Assembly (NCBI GenBank): GCA_902798975.1
Contig: CADBYT010000005.1
Location: 175,012 to 239,011, forward strand
Length of the DNA: 64,000 nucleotides
From: an uncultured Bacteroidia bacterium
GTDB taxonomy: Bacteria > Bacteroidota > Bacteroidia > Bacteroidales > UBA932
Direction: 5' to 3'
Below, piece after piece: positions 8,472 to 18,001 of the stretch; within the stretch, counting starts at the first letter, position 1, and the number at the start of each line of letters is the position of its first letter. Below the pieces are notes generated by a model. The model made no database searches. It had not been told where the DNA came from and saw only the letters and a list, made by a program, of their open reading frames with translations. Made by a program: the position numbers and the translations under genes.

Positions 8472-8476
8472 GATCT

Positions 8477-10657
8477 ATGAAATTCCAGCTCGAATCTGAA
8501 TACAAGCCGGCCGGCGACCAGCCGGAAGCCATCGCGCAGCTCTGCTCCGCCCTGCAGGCGGGCGTGGGAGACGTGACGCTGCTCGGCGTCACGGGTTCGG
8601 GCAAAACCTTTACCATGGCCGGGGTGATCGAGCGCCTGCAGCGCCCGGCGCTGATCCTCAGCCACAACAAGACCCTCGCGGCCCAGCTCTACGGCGAATT
8701 CAAGTCTTTCTTCCCGCACAACGCGGTGGAATACTTCGTGTCGTACTACGACTACTACCAGCCGGAGGCCTACATCCCCACGACCGACACCTACATCGAA
8801 AAGGACCTCAGCATCAACGACCAGATCGAAAAACTGCGCCTGAGCGCCGCCAGTGCCCTGTTGAGCGGCCGGCGCGACGTGATCGTGGTCTCCAGCGTAT
8901 CCTGCCTCTACGGCATCGGCAACCCGGACGACTTCCACGCCCAGACCGTCCCGGTCAGGCGGGGGGAGACCCGCAGCCTCACGGGGCTGCTCTACCGCCT
9001 GGTGGATGCCCTTTACAACCGCACCGAGGTCGAGTTCAAGCGCGGTACCTTCCGCGTGCGGGGCGACACGGTGGACGTGTACCTGGCCGGTTCGGATGAT
9101 GCCGTGCGCATCGAATTTTTCGGCGACGAGATTGACGGTCTGAGCCTGATTGACCCCGTGACCGGAGCCAAACGCGAGGACATCGACGAGATCAACATCT
9201 ATCCGGCGGGCAACTTCGTGACCACCAAGGAGCGGAGCGCTGCGGCCGTTTCCCATATCCAGGACGACCTCACGGCGCAGATGGAATACTTCGAGAGCGT
9301 GGACAAGGGCCTGGAGGCCAAGCGCCTGAAGCAGCGCGTGGAGTATGACCTTGAGATGATCAAGGAAATGGGTTATTGCCCGGGCATCGAGAACTATTCC
9401 CGCTACTTCGACGGCCGCAAAGAGGGGCAGCGCCCCTTCTGCCTGATCGACTATTTCCCGAAGGATTTCATCACTTTCATCGACGAGAGCCACGTCACGC
9501 TGCCGCAGGTGCACGCCATGTACGGCGGTGACCACAGCCGCAAGTCGGTGCTGATCGAATACGGCTTCCGTCTCCCGGCGGCGGCCGACAACCGTCCCCT
9601 CAAGTTCGAGGAATTCGAGGCCCTGACGGGCCAGAAGGTCTATGTGAGCGCCACGCCGGCCGACTACGAGCTGGAGAGGTCCGAGGGCCTGGTGGTGGAG
9701 CAGGTGGTCCGGCCGACGGGCCTGCTGGACCCGCCCATCGAGGTCCGGCCCACCAAGAATCAGGTGGACGACCTGGTGGAGGAGATACGCAAGCGTTCCG
9801 AGGCGGACGAACGTACGCTCGTCACCACGCTGACCAAGCGCATGGCGGAAGAGCTGGACGAATACCTGCGCCGCATCGGCGTGCGCGTCCGCTACATCCA
9901 TTCCGACGTGGACACCACCGAACGCGTGGAAATCATCGAGGATTTCAAGAACGGCCTCTTCGACGTACTTGTGGGCGTGAACCTGCTGCGCGAAGGCCTG
10001 GACATCCCGACCGTTTCGCTGGTGGCCATTCTGGACGCCGACAAGGAGGGCTTCCTGCGCACCGCCCGGGCCCTGACGCAGACGGCGGGCCGCGCTGCGC
10101 GCAATGTCAACGGCCTCGTGATCATGTATGCCGATTCCATCACCCCGTCGATGGATCAGACCATACGCGAAACGGAGCGCCGCCGCCGCAAACAGATTGA
10201 ATACAACCAATTGCACCATATCACCCCGAAGCAGGTGGAGGTGAAGCAGAACGCCCTCGCGGGCGAGCTGACCAGCCGCGGCGGCAAGCCCATCTCCCGC
10301 GGCCTGGCGAACGGCACCACGGGCCGCGTGAGTGCGCCAAACTCCTACGACGACCCAACCTACATCCCGAACCCGTCCGACCTGGGACGCGGCGTGGTGA
10401 GTGTTGGATTCGGCCACGACTCCAAGCGGGAGGCGGGGGCCGCCTACAAGGATGGTTACGTCACCGCCGACCTGGCCGCCGTGCTGCAGGATCCGGTGAT
10501 ACGCTCGATGTCGCGCGAGCAGATAGAAAAGATGATTGAAGAGGACCGCCGCAGGATGAAGAAATCCGCGGCCGACCTCGACTTCACGCAGGCCGCCCAC
10601 TACCGCGATGAGATGTGGGCCCTGCAGGAATACCTCAAAGTCTGGAAAGAAAAATGA
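8477..10657 (+). CDS. uvrB: excinuclease ABC subunit UvrB
   Basis: UvrB is the damage-verifying helicase-like subunit of nucleotide excision repair, loaded by UvrA and nicked by UvrC. The 726 residues carry the Walker [12 protein letters not shown], the beta-hairpin region [21 protein letters not shown] (conserved [10 protein letters not shown]), DESHVTLPQ (motif II) and the C-terminal UVR motif ([19 protein letters not shown]). It is ~50 residues longer than E. coli UvrB; the extra length sits in the linker before the UVR motif (about residues 605-660). Its stop overlaps the ATG of the next gene (ATGA), so a repair gene leads the SGNH/MBOAT operon. Confidence 0.97.
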   Translation: MKFQLESEYKPAGDQPEAIAQLCSALQAGVGDVTLLGVTGSGKTFTMAGVIERLQRPALILSHNKTLAAQLYGEFKSFFPHNAVEYFVSYYDYYQPEAYIPTTDTYIEKDLSINDQIEKLRLSAASALLSGRRDVIVVSSVSCLYGIGNPDDFHAQTVPVRRGETRSLTGLLYRLVDALYNRTEVEFKRGTFRVRGDTVDVYLAGSDDAVRIEFFGDEIDGLSLIDPVTGAKREDIDEINIYPAGNFVTTKERSAAAVSHIQDDLTAQMEYFESVDKGLEAKRLKQRVEYDLEMIKEMGYCPGIENYSRYFDGRKEGQRPFCLIDYFPKDFITFIDESHVTLPQVHAMYGGDHSRKSVLIEYGFRLPAAADNRPLKFEEFEALTGQKVYVSATPADYELERSEGLVVEQVVRPTGLLDPPIEVRPTKNQVDDLVEEIRKRSEADERTLVTTLTKRMAEELDEYLRRIGVRVRYIHSDVDTTERVEIIEDFKNGLFDVLVGVNLLREGLDIPTVSLVAILDADKEGFLRTARALTQTAGRAARNVNGLVIMYADSITPSMDQTIRETERRRRKQIEYNQLHHITPKQVEVKQNALAGELTSRGGKPISRGLANGTTGRVSAPNSYDDPTYIPNPSDLGRGVVSVGFGHDSKREAGAAYKDGYVTADLAAVLQDPVIRSMSREQIEKMIEEDRRRMKKSAADLDFTQAAHYRDEMWALQEYLKVWKEK

Positions 10658-12015
10658 AACGATCCCGCATAGTCCTGTTCCTGTTCTCCGTGATCGCCTG
10701 CCTGGCGGTCCTCTGCGCCATTTTCCCCGAAGCGGGGATCTTCGGGCTGCGCTTCCCGCAGCTCGGCGAAGTCCTGTCGGCCGCCGAGCCGGCCAAAGGC
10801 CCCTCGCCCGAAGAACTGATCGAGCAGCGTCGGCAGGCGGTGCTGGCGGCGCAGCGCAGCGAGTACCAGAGCTTCTTCCGGGAGGACCCGGCACGCTTCT
10901 ACCTGCCGGATGACGATATCCGCTTCTTCGACGAGCTCTTCGCCGCCTTCGACCGGGCGGAGACGGAGCCCATGCGCATCGTGCACTACGGCGACTCGCA
11001 GATTGAGGAAGACCGTATCACGGGAACCATTCGCGATCGGCTCCAGGAGCGCTTCGGCGGCGACGGCCCGGGTATGATGCCGGCGCGCCAGCACGCCACG
11101 CCGCGCGTGGGCGGGAGCAGTACGGCCGGGTTGCGACGCTATTTCAATTACGGCGACCAGTCCTACCGCGCGGGTATCCGCCAGTACGGCCCGTATGCCG
11201 ACTTCACCCGGCTGGACACCGTGTGCACCTTCAGTTTCTATCCGCTTTCCCGCAAGGAGAAAGCACCGAAAACGTTTGAGCGGATGACGCTCGTGGCGGG
11301 CAACGTGCAAAGCACGCTCAGCGTGACCAGCAAGGGCGACAAGCGTACGGTGGAAGCCGGCACCAAGCCACTCGCCTTCGTGCGTTTCGAGCTGCCGGAC
11401 AGCTCCACGCGCGCCTCGATGACCGTGGCCGGCTACGCCGACCTCTATGGCATCCTGCTGGACAGCAAGACGGGCATCCGGATGGACAATATGGCGATGC
11501 GCGGCAGTTCCGGCGCCATTTTCACGACCATGGACCGCGAGCAGCTGCGCAGCTTCTACCAGGAGGAAAACGTGCGCATGATCCTGCTGCAGTATGGCGG
11601 CAACAGCGTGCCGTACCTGAAGACGGACAAGCAGATTTCGACTTACCAGGAATCCATCCGCAAGCAGATCGTGCTGCTGCGCGAGCTGGCGCCGAAGGCG
11701 AAAATCGTCTTCGTGGGCCCTTCGGACATGTCCACGGTGATAAATGGCAAGCGCCAGACTTATCCCAAGCTCGCGGGCATCGTGGATTCGCTGCGGCTCG
11801 CCGCCACGGAGAGTGGCGCGGCCTACTGGGATATCTACGGTGTGATGGGCGGGGAGAATTCGATGACGCAGTGGGTGTCGGCGCGGCCGGCGCTCGCCGG
11901 GTCGGACTATGTGCATTTCACGCTCGCCGGGTCGCAGAAGGTCGGCGAGATGTTCTGCGATGCGCTGCTGCTCTATTATGAATACTATCACTGGCGGAAG
12001 CGGAATGGACGCTAG
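10654..12015 (+). CDS. SGNH/GDSL-fold acyl-modifying protein, membrane-anchored
   Basis: From ATG 10654 (ATGA overlap with uvrB) the protein has 453 residues with one N-terminal hydrophobic segment ([19 protein letters not shown]), predicting periplasmic exposure. SGNH blocks are visible: [13 protein letters not shown] with the GDS nucleophile motif, LLQYGGNSV and [14 protein letters not shown] with the C-terminal D-x-x-H. Such proteins partner MBOAT acyltransferases, transferring O-acetyl groups to extracellular polysaccharide or peptidoglycan (as AlgJ/AlgX or PatB do). The next two genes are a second SGNH protein and an MBOAT, which supports that role. Confidence 0.75.
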   Translation: MKRSRIVLFLFSVIACLAVLCAIFPEAGIFGLRFPQLGEVLSAAEPAKGPSPEELIEQRRQAVLAAQRSEYQSFFREDPARFYLPDDDIRFFDELFAAFDRAETEPMRIVHYGDSQIEEDRITGTIRDRLQERFGGDGPGMMPARQHATPRVGGSSTAGLRRYFNYGDQSYRAGIRQYGPYADFTRLDTVCTFSFYPLSRKEKAPKTFERMTLVAGNVQSTLSVTSKGDKRTVEAGTKPLAFVRFELPDSSTRASMTVAGYADLYGILLDSKTGIRMDNMAMRGSSGAIFTTMDREQLRSFYQEENVRMILLQYGGNSVPYLKTDKQISTYQESIRKQIVLLRELAPKAKIVFVGPSDMSTVINGKRQTYPKLAGIVDSLRLAATESGAAYWDIYGVMGGENSMTQWVSARPALAGSDYVHFTLAGSQKVGEMFCDALLLYYEYYHWRKRNGR

Positions 12016-13246
12016 AAGGTCATATATACGCCGGCGTTTGTTGTCCCTGCTGGCTGTGCTGCTGCTTTGCCCGGGAATCCGGGCGCAGGAGCTGCCAGAG
12101 TGCGTCCATCCGGAGGCGTCCGTCCTCCATTTTCCGGGCTCCCGCGCCGCGCAGGACCGCTTCTACGCCAAACTGGACAGCCTCGTGGCGACGGGGCGGG
12201 GGAACGTGAACGTCTGGCACGTCGGCGGCTCGCACGTGCAGGCGGCCTTCTTCCCCAACCGCATCATGAACGGCCTCGACTCGCTGACCGTGCGCGGCGA
12301 CCGCGGCTTCCTCTTTCCGCTGAAGTTGGCGGAGACCAACTACGACAAGACCTACCGCATCACGTCCACCGGTTCCTGGGTGGCGCCGATCCTGACCCGC
12401 GCGAGCGCCGAGCGCCGTCCGCGCTACGGCATCACCGGTTACGGGGCCCGCACCGCGAGTCCGGACGCGTCCGTGAGCTTCCGGCTCAACGTGGACGGCT
12501 CCGACCGCTGGACCTGCGAGAGCGTGCGCGTGCTGGGCTACGGCTCCTCGGAGCGCGCCTGGCCCTACATCATCTGCCTCGCGGACACGCTGCGCTTCGA
12601 CTGCGAGCCGGCGACGCAGAGCTACCTCTTCCACCTGCCGGCCCCGACGGACACCGTGCACGTGCAGTTCCATATCCCGGAAGGGGAGGAGTTCACGCTC
12701 AACGGCCTGCAGCCGATCAGCTGGCGGCCGGGCGTCAACTATTTCGCCTCCGGCGTGAACGGGGCGGCGCTGCCTTCCTGGCTGGACCGCTGCGTGGACC
12801 TGGAGCGCGACATGCAGCTGGTGCATCCCGACCTGGCCATCCTGGCCGTGGGCATCAACGATTCCGCGGTCAGCGCGAAAGACTTCAAGCCGGAGAAGTT
12901 CAAGGACAACTACCGCCGCCTGATGCACATGGTGCTGCGGAGCAATCCGGAATGCGCCTTCGTCTTCGTGACCAACAACGACAGCTACCGCTATGTCCGG
13001 CGCGGCATGAGCTACAACCAGAACACCGAAGCCGTCCGCAAGGCCATGATGGAGCTGGCGGAGGAATTCGGCGCCGCCGTCTGGGATGTCTACGCCATCA
13101 TGGGCGGGGCGCACTCGATCGAGAAATGGCGCGACGCCGGGCTCGCGAAAGTGGACCGGCTGCATTTCACGGACGTGGGATATGAACTGCTGGGCGACCT
13201 CTTCGTGGAGGCGCTGATGGCGGATAAAACCAAAAGTGAAGAATAG
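12005..13246 (+). CDS. second SGNH-fold protein, exported
   Basis: The ATG at 12005 overlaps the preceding SGNH gene by 11 bases and provides a signal peptide (RRLLSLLAVLLLCPGIRA, cleavage near AQE). The 413 residues show weak SGNH blocks: WHVGGSHVQAAFFPN, where GDS is replaced by GGS, LAVGINDSAV, and the conserved D-x-x-H at DRLHFTDVGYELLG. It is distantly related to the gene before it, so the pair probably arose by duplication. It is likely a periplasmic partner of the MBOAT that follows directly. Loss of the Asp before the nucleophile Ser may alter activity. Confidence 0.7.
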   Translation: MDARRSYIRRRLLSLLAVLLLCPGIRAQELPECVHPEASVLHFPGSRAAQDRFYAKLDSLVATGRGNVNVWHVGGSHVQAAFFPNRIMNGLDSLTVRGDRGFLFPLKLAETNYDKTYRITSTGSWVAPILTRASAERRPRYGITGYGARTASPDASVSFRLNVDGSDRWTCESVRVLGYGSSERAWPYIICLADTLRFDCEPATQSYLFHLPAPTDTVHVQFHIPEGEEFTLNGLQPISWRPGVNYFASGVNGAALPSWLDRCVDLERDMQLVHPDLAILAVGINDSAVSAKDFKPEKFKDNYRRLMHMVLRSNPECAFVFVTNNDSYRYVRRGMSYNQNTEAVRKAMMELAEEFGAAVWDVYAIMGGAHSIEKWRDAGLAKVDRLHFTDVGYELLGDLFVEALMADKTKSEE

Positions 13247-15103
13247 ATGGATCTGAGCGGCATATCGGGCTTCGCGCAGCGCCTGTTCGGTTTCGATCCG
13301 AACTCGCCGCTGCTCTTTACGCAATTCTATTTCTGGGCGTTCTTCGCCCTGGTCTATGCCGTCTTCGCGCTCATCGGCAACCGCCGCCTGCTGCGCAACG
13401 CCTTCCTGTTCTTCGTCAGCCTGTTCTTCTACTACAAGACCAGCGGCCTGTCCGTGCTGATCCTGATTTTCGTAACCTGTTCGGACTTCACGATAGCGCG
13501 GCGCATCGCCGCCGCGACGAATCCGCGCCGCAAGAAGGCGTGGCTCATCCTGAGCGTGTGCATCGACCTGCTGATCCTGTGCTATTTCAAGTATTCCTAC
13601 TTCTTCGCCGACTTCGTGCATTCGATCACGGGGCTGGAGCTGAAGGTGGTCAACGTGTTCGGCATGCTGGGCAACGTGCTCGCGGGTACGGAGCGCTTCA
13701 GCGTGGACAGCATCGTGCTGCCGGTGGGCATCTCCTTCTTCACCTTCCAGGTGATCAGCTATACGGTGGACGTGTACCGCGGACAGGTGAAGCCGGTGGA
13801 CAACATCCTCGATTTCGGCTTCTACGTGAGCTTCTTCCCGCAGCTGGTGGCGGGACCGATCGTGCGGGCGAGCGAGTTCATCCCGCAGCTCTACAAGCCC
13901 TTCTTCCTGGGACGCAGGCAGTTCGGCATCGCCGTGTTCTGGATCCTGAACGGCCTTGCGAAGAAACTGATCCTGAGCGACTACATAGCCGTTAACTTCA
14001 TCGACCGCGTGTTCGAGAATCCCCAGCTTTTCACGGGTTTCGAGAACCTCGCGGCGCTTTTCGGCTACTCCCTGCAGGTCTATGCCGACTTCTCCGGCTA
14101 TACGGATATCGCCATCGGCGTGGCCATGCTGATGGGATTCTACCTGCCGCAGAACTTCAATTCGCCGTATAAGGCGTCCAACCCGCAGGACTTCTGGCGG
14201 CGCTGGCACATGTCGCTGAGCAACTGGCTGAAGAATTACCTCTACATCCCCCTGGGCGGCAACCGCAACGCCACCTTCGGTACCTATTTCTGGATCATCC
14301 TCTTTGCCGTGATCGCGGTCATCCTGTCCGGCAGCTGGGTGGTGTCGATCATCTTCGTGGCCCTGGCGGCGACGCTGGGCGTGGTGGGCTATTTCAAGCC
14401 GGAACGGCGCAAGAAGATCCTCGCGAACATCAACCGCTTCATCACCATGCTCCTGGGTGGCCTGTGGCACGGCGCTTCCTGGAATTTCATCATCTGGGGC
14501 GGCCTGAACGGCATCGGCCTCGTGGTGTACCAGTTCTGGAAGGAAATGGGCTGGGGCCTGCGCTTCGGTCTCGTGACGGGCGTGACCGCCCTGCTCGGCG
14601 TGCTGCATTTCGCCGTCGGCGCCCCGGTCTGGAACCTGCTCTTCGTCTGGTCGCTCTTCGTCTGGACGGGCACCCTGGTCCGCTTTATCTATCACCACTG
14701 CGGCGGCAAGGGCTGCAAGCAGCTGGGTTATTTCTGGGGCGTGGCGCAGACCTTCACTTTCATCACCTTCACGCGCCTGTTCTTCCGCAGCGGAAGCAAC
14801 CTCGATCCGGCCACGGCCAACGAAGTGGCCTGGCAGACGGCCCGCCGCATGGTGAACCAGATCGGTTCCGCCTGGAACTGGGCGCAGGTGCCGAAGATCT
14901 GCCTGACGTACTGGAAGGTTTTCGCGCTGGTGATCGCCGGCATGGTCATCCACTGGCTCCCGGTGCGCTGGAAGCGCTGGTACCGGCTCAATTTCGCCAT
15001 GCTGCCCCTCCCGGTGATGGCCCTGGCCGTGGTCCTTGTCGTCTTCATTGTCTATCAGTTCATCACCGCCGACCTGCAGGCGTTCATCTATTTCCAATTC
15101 TAA
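13247..15103 (+). CDS. MBOAT-family O-acyltransferase
   Basis: This 618-residue polytopic protein starts at the base after the preceding stop codon. It has the membrane-bound O-acyltransferase signature: LPVGISFFTFQVISYTVDVYRG, FFPQLVAGPIVRASEFIPQL, DFWRRWHMSLSNWLKNYLYIPLGG and the catalytic-histidine region LLGGLWHGASWNFIIWGGLNG (His in LWHGAS). This is the AlgI/DltB/PatA group, which moves acyl groups from a cytoplasmic donor across the inner membrane to periplasmic SGNH partners. With the two SGNH genes upstream it forms a complete polysaccharide or peptidoglycan O-acetylation module; the target polymer is not identifiable here. Confidence 0.92.
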   Translation: MDLSGISGFAQRLFGFDPNSPLLFTQFYFWAFFALVYAVFALIGNRRLLRNAFLFFVSLFFYYKTSGLSVLILIFVTCSDFTIARRIAAATNPRRKKAWLILSVCIDLLILCYFKYSYFFADFVHSITGLELKVVNVFGMLGNVLAGTERFSVDSIVLPVGISFFTFQVISYTVDVYRGQVKPVDNILDFGFYVSFFPQLVAGPIVRASEFIPQLYKPFFLGRRQFGIAVFWILNGLAKKLILSDYIAVNFIDRVFENPQLFTGFENLAALFGYSLQVYADFSGYTDIAIGVAMLMGFYLPQNFNSPYKASNPQDFWRRWHMSLSNWLKNYLYIPLGGNRNATFGTYFWIILFAVIAVILSGSWVVSIIFVALAATLGVVGYFKPERRKKILANINRFITMLLGGLWHGASWNFIIWGGLNGIGLVVYQFWKEMGWGLRFGLVTGVTALLGVLHFAVGAPVWNLLFVWSLFVWTGTLVRFIYHHCGGKGCKQLGYFWGVAQTFTFITFTRLFFRSGSNLDPATANEVAWQTARRMVNQIGSAWNWAQVPKICLTYWKVFALVIAGMVIHWLPVRWKRWYRLNFAMLPLPVMALAVVLVVFIVYQFITADLQAFIYFQF

Positions 15104-15109
15104 TCTGCC

Positions 15110-15805
15110 ATGAAAGCAAAGCATCTTTTCCTCATCATTCTCGCCTGTGTCCTTGCCTCCTGCGGCGGTGGGCGGAAACTCTCCGGCCCCTTCGAAGTGT
15201 GGGAGCGCACCGTAATCACGATGTCCGACAGCGTGATGTATGTCAACGTGGTCAGCGACTTCGAAGACAGTCTGTCGCTGCGGGCACCCAGCCGGGACCT
15301 CAGCGACGAAGAACTGCAGAGCGATCTCTATACCATGCTCGCGCACAAGATGCTCTGCACGGTCCAGTCGCCCCAGCAGGGCGGCGTGGGCCTGGCGGCG
15401 CCCCAGGTGGGCATCCGGCGGCGCATTGTGGCGCTGCAGCGCCTGGACAAGGAGGGAGAACCGTTCGAAGTCTATCCCAACCTGCACATCCTGGAGCACC
15501 TGGGCGACACGGTCCGCGGCCCGGAGGGCTGCCTGTCCATCCCCGGCAAGCGGGGCATCGTGCCGCGCAGCGAGGGCGTAATCGTCCGCTGGACGGATCC
15601 GCAGACCCTGCAGACCGTCACCGACACGATCCATGGCTTCACGGCCATCATCTTCCAGCATGAGACGGACCACCTGGACGGCGTGCTGTACACCGACCGG
15701 GCGGAAAGCGTCTTTGACAATCCGGAATGGGAAGCGGAGCGTGCCCCGTATGCCGCCGAAGGCGCCTATGACAAGCCCCGCTGGCTCCGCGGCGGAGAAT
15801 ATTAG
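15110..15805 (+). CDS. peptide deformylase-like lipoprotein
   Basis: All three deformylase motifs are intact: GVGLAAPQVG, EGCLSIPG and the metal-binding FQHETDHLDG (HExxH type). Ordinary deformylases are cytosolic and act on nascent chains. This 231-residue protein instead begins with a lipoprotein signal peptide, MKAKHLFLIILACVLASCGG (lipobox LASC, Cys18), and has ~70 extra residues before the first motif. That predicts tethering in the periplasm or outer membrane, where formyl-Met peptides are not produced. Related lipoprotein-signal deformylases occur in Bacteroidetes as far as I recall; their substrate is unknown to me. It follows the MBOAT gene by 6 bp. Confidence 0.85.
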   Translation: MKAKHLFLIILACVLASCGGGRKLSGPFEVWERTVITMSDSVMYVNVVSDFEDSLSLRAPSRDLSDEELQSDLYTMLAHKMLCTVQSPQQGGVGLAAPQVGIRRRIVALQRLDKEGEPFEVYPNLHILEHLGDTVRGPEGCLSIPGKRGIVPRSEGVIVRWTDPQTLQTVTDTIHGFTAIIFQHETDHLDGVLYTDRAESVFDNPEWEAERAPYAAEGAYDKPRWLRGGEY

Positions 15806-15819
15806 CCCTCGTTTCCGTT

Positions 15820-16530
15820 ATGCTGACCGTCCTGTTTGCTGCCATCCTGCCGGCCCTGGCGCTGCTGTATTTCATCTACCGGAAAGACGACCTGCGCACG
15901 GAGCCGCCGAAACAGGTCTTGCGCGCCTTCCTGCTGGGCATGCTGTCCGCCCTGGTGTCGATGCTGTTCAGCACGACGTTCCTGCTGCTTGACCTCTACC
16001 CGGAGGAACCCACGACGGTGGGCGGCCATCTCGCGCACGCATTCTTCGGAGCGGGCTTCCCGGAAGAACTGGCGAAGCTGCTGCTCCTGCTCATGTTCCT
16101 CCGCAAGAATCAGTTCTTCGACGAATGGGTGGACGGCATCGTCTATGCCGCCAGCCTGGGGCTGGGCTTCGCTGCGTTCGAAAACATCTTCTACCTGTTC
16201 GACAACCTGAACGACTGGGTTTCGGTCGGCATCTTGCGGGCGTTCCTGTCCATCCCGGCGCATTTCTTCTTCGCCGTCACGATGGGCTACTTCGTCTCGC
16301 GGGCCTGCTTCGGCAATCCCCTGAAGCGCGGCTGGAACTTCATGCTGGCCCTGCTCTGTCCGGCCATCCTGCATACGCTATATGATTTCCCGCTTATGCT
16401 GTCGGAGACCTTCGAGATCGGCGGCAGCGTGGTTTTCCTCGTCCTTGGACTGTATATCTTCATGGCCGTGAAGAGCAAGAAATTCTACCTTGCCCATCAC
16501 GCCGCCGACGAGGAGAGGATGAATGCGTAA
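15820..16530 (+). CDS. PrsW-family intramembrane metalloprotease
   Basis: The 236 residues span about seven or eight membrane helices. PrsW hallmarks are present: FPEELAK (the E-E-x-x-K motif), FDEWVDGIVYAASLGLGFAA followed by FENIFYL, SIPAHFFFAVTMG and ILHTLYDF (H-x-x-x-D), which supply metal and catalytic residues in the CAAX-protease/PrsW superfamily. In Bacillus, PrsW cleaves the anti-sigma factor RsiW. Here an ECF sigma factor and a small membrane protein follow within 1.5 kb, so a similar link is possible though unproven. Confidence 0.85.
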   Translation: MLTVLFAAILPALALLYFIYRKDDLRTEPPKQVLRAFLLGMLSALVSMLFSTTFLLLDLYPEEPTTVGGHLAHAFFGAGFPEELAKLLLLLMFLRKNQFFDEWVDGIVYAASLGLGFAAFENIFYLFDNLNDWVSVGILRAFLSIPAHFFFAVTMGYFVSRACFGNPLKRGWNFMLALLCPAILHTLYDFPLMLSETFEIGGSVVFLVLGLYIFMAVKSKKFYLAHHAADEERMNA

Positions 16531-16536
16531 TTTTTT

Positions 16537-16565
16537 GTAGCCTTTTGCGCGGGACTTCCGTCTAA
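16537..16565 (+). promoter_or_regulatory. probable ECF sigma-dependent promoter
   Basis: GTAGCCTTTTG (from 16537) and CGTCTAA (16559-16565) are separated by 16 bp. The pairing resembles the -35 AAC/GTAACC-like and -10 CGTC elements recognised by many ECF sigma factors and differs from the TAnnTTTG housekeeping type. It stands just upstream of the DUF6249-sigma-membrane protein operon, consistent with autoregulation. Confidence 0.5.
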
Positions 16566-16595
16566 CGGGTGAGTTGAATCAAAAATGTATTAGTT

Positions 16596-17126
16596 ATGAT
16601 GAACCCTTTGATGATGTTGTTGACGACGTATGGCGGGTCGGCCTCCTGGGATGCCGTGGCCCGTATCTTCAACCGTTTCTTTCAAGCTCTGATTCCGATT
16701 GGCATCTGCGTTATCCTGCCGATCATCGTGATCACCCTGGCGCTGCGCACCCGCCGCCACGAGATCGACAAGAAGACGGAAGTGATGATGAAGGCCATCG
16801 AGAACGGCGCGCAGCTGGACCCGGCTTTCTTCGAGAGCGCCGCCAAGGCCGGCTGCAAGGAGAAGACCGTCAAAGACAAACTGATGGGCTACCTGACCGC
16901 TGCCTGCGTCACATCGGCGATCGGCCTGCTCGCGGGAATCGTGCTCACCATCGTATTCACGAGCCAAAACTTGTGGAATGACGAACCGGGCGGCGCCACG
17001 GTTGCCATCCTGCCCTGCGCCATCCTGCTGGCCGTCGGCATCGCCTTCTTCATCGTGTATGCCATCGGCAAAAAGACCTGGGCGAAGGAACTCGCGGAAC
17101 TGGACGCAAAGAAGCCCGAAGAATAA
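16596..17126 (+). CDS. DUF6249-like small membrane protein
   Basis: The 176-residue protein has a hydrophobic segment at ~28-50 (ALIPIGICVILPIIVITLAL), a charged cytoplasmic stretch containing EVMMKAIENGAQLDPAFFE, and two more helices (~98-118 and ~133-155). The pattern matches the DUF6249 family, often encoded beside ECF sigma factors in Bacteroidetes. It is the first gene behind an ECF-type promoter and precedes the sigma gene by 6 bp. It may act as a sensor or accessory regulator; that is inferred from context. Confidence 0.65.
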   Translation: MMNPLMMLLTTYGGSASWDAVARIFNRFFQALIPIGICVILPIIVITLALRTRRHEIDKKTEVMMKAIENGAQLDPAFFESAAKAGCKEKTVKDKLMGYLTAACVTSAIGLLAGIVLTIVFTSQNLWNDEPGGATVAILPCAILLAVGIAFFIVYAIGKKTWAKELAELDAKKPEE

Positions 17127-17132
17127 GGCACT

Positions 17133-17627
17133 TTGACCCGGGAAGAGTTTATAGGATTGGCTATGGCCGAGCAGGAGTCCCTGAGGAGATTCCTGCTTTC
17201 GCTGTGCGGTGACCCGGCCGAGGCCGATGACATCGCGCAGGATGCGCTGATGAACGCCTACGTCGCCTCGGCCTCCTTCCGTGGCGCGGCGCGCTTCAGC
17301 ACCTGGCTCTTCCGCATCGCCTACAATTGTTTCATCGACCGCGTCCGCAAGCGCAAGATACAGACCTCCCCGCTGGACCATCCCGCCGCCCAGGCGGTTC
17401 CCGGCGCGGAAGCCACCGACGGACGATTCCGTCACGAAGATCTCCACCGCGCCATCGGCCAGCTTCCCGACAAGGAGCGCGCCGCCCTGCTGCTCTTCTA
17501 CATGGAGGACAAGTCCGTCAAGGAGATTGCCGCTATCCTCGAAATGCCTTCCGGCAGTGTCCGGGCGTACCTGTCCCGGGGCCGGCAACATGTCAAAAAC
17601 TTTTTGGAGAAATGGAAAACGAGATAA
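17133..17627 (+). CDS. ECF-family RNA polymerase sigma factor
   Basis: The 164-residue protein contains sigma region 2 (GDPAEADDIAQDALMNAYVA and FSTWLFRIAYNCFIDRVRKR) and region 4 (LPDKERAALLLFYMEDKSVK, then an HTH ending in VRAYLSRGRQHVKNFLEKW). The start used is TTG 17133, giving MTREEFIGLAMAEQESL; the alternative ATG at 17163 would remove part of the first helix of region 2. It sits between a DUF6249-like membrane protein and a small membrane protein that overlaps its 3' end, the usual layout of an ECF sigma with membrane-bound control. Confidence 0.9.
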   Translation: MTREEFIGLAMAEQESLRRFLLSLCGDPAEADDIAQDALMNAYVASASFRGAARFSTWLFRIAYNCFIDRVRKRKIQTSPLDHPAAQAVPGAEATDGRFRHEDLHRAIGQLPDKERAALLLFYMEDKSVKEIAAILEMPSGSVRAYLSRGRQHVKNFLEKWKTR

Positions 17628-17971
17628 AAGATTTCTTCCGCCAGACGGCACCCCAGCCGTCCGATCCCACGGCATTCCGCCTGGAGCTGAATGCCCGCCT
17701 GGCTGCCGTGGAGCAGATCAAAGCCTATCGTGACCGGGAGATCCGCCGCTCGCGCAAGATCGCGCTCGCGATCTTCGTCGCCGGGCTGCTGGTCGGCGGC
17801 GCCGCGGCCCTCTTCTTCATTCTCCACCCGGTGCAGATGCCGGATTTCATGGATCTCCTTCTGTCATTTGCCCGCTGGGTCGGCGAAAACCACTGGTTCT
17901 GGATCATCGCCGCCCCGCTCACCCTTCTGCCCCTCCTGTTCTCCCGCCGGAAACGTACGATCCTGTACTAA
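17612..17971 (+). CDS. small membrane protein, possible anti-sigma partner
   Basis: The ATG at 17612 overlaps the sigma factor gene by 16 bases, indicating coupled translation. The 119 residues comprise a cytoplasmic N-terminus (MENEIKDFFRQTAPQPSDP, then a charged helix), a transmembrane helix at ~48-68 (IALAIFVAGLLVGGAAALFF) and a second at ~90-112. There is no zinc-binding anti-sigma (ZAS) motif. Position and topology suggest an anti-sigma or membrane-retention function for the adjacent ECF sigma factor. Confidence 0.7.
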   Translation: MENEIKDFFRQTAPQPSDPTAFRLELNARLAAVEQIKAYRDREIRRSRKIALAIFVAGLLVGGAAALFFILHPVQMPDFMDLLLSFARWVGENHWFWIIAAPLTLLPLLFSRRKRTILY

Positions 17972-18001
17972 GCGGTCAGAATCTAATGGGTTTCCTGTTT
18001 T

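Noticed and set aside
12020-15673. Very long open frame on the minus strand (over 1200 codons) opposite the SGNH/MBOAT/deformylase genes
   Set aside because: It is antisense to well-supported genes, has a His/Glu/Arg/Ala-rich composition without domains and is a by-product of high GC and codon periodicity. Similar antisense frames opposite relA, uvrB, purL, purH and guaA were also dropped.
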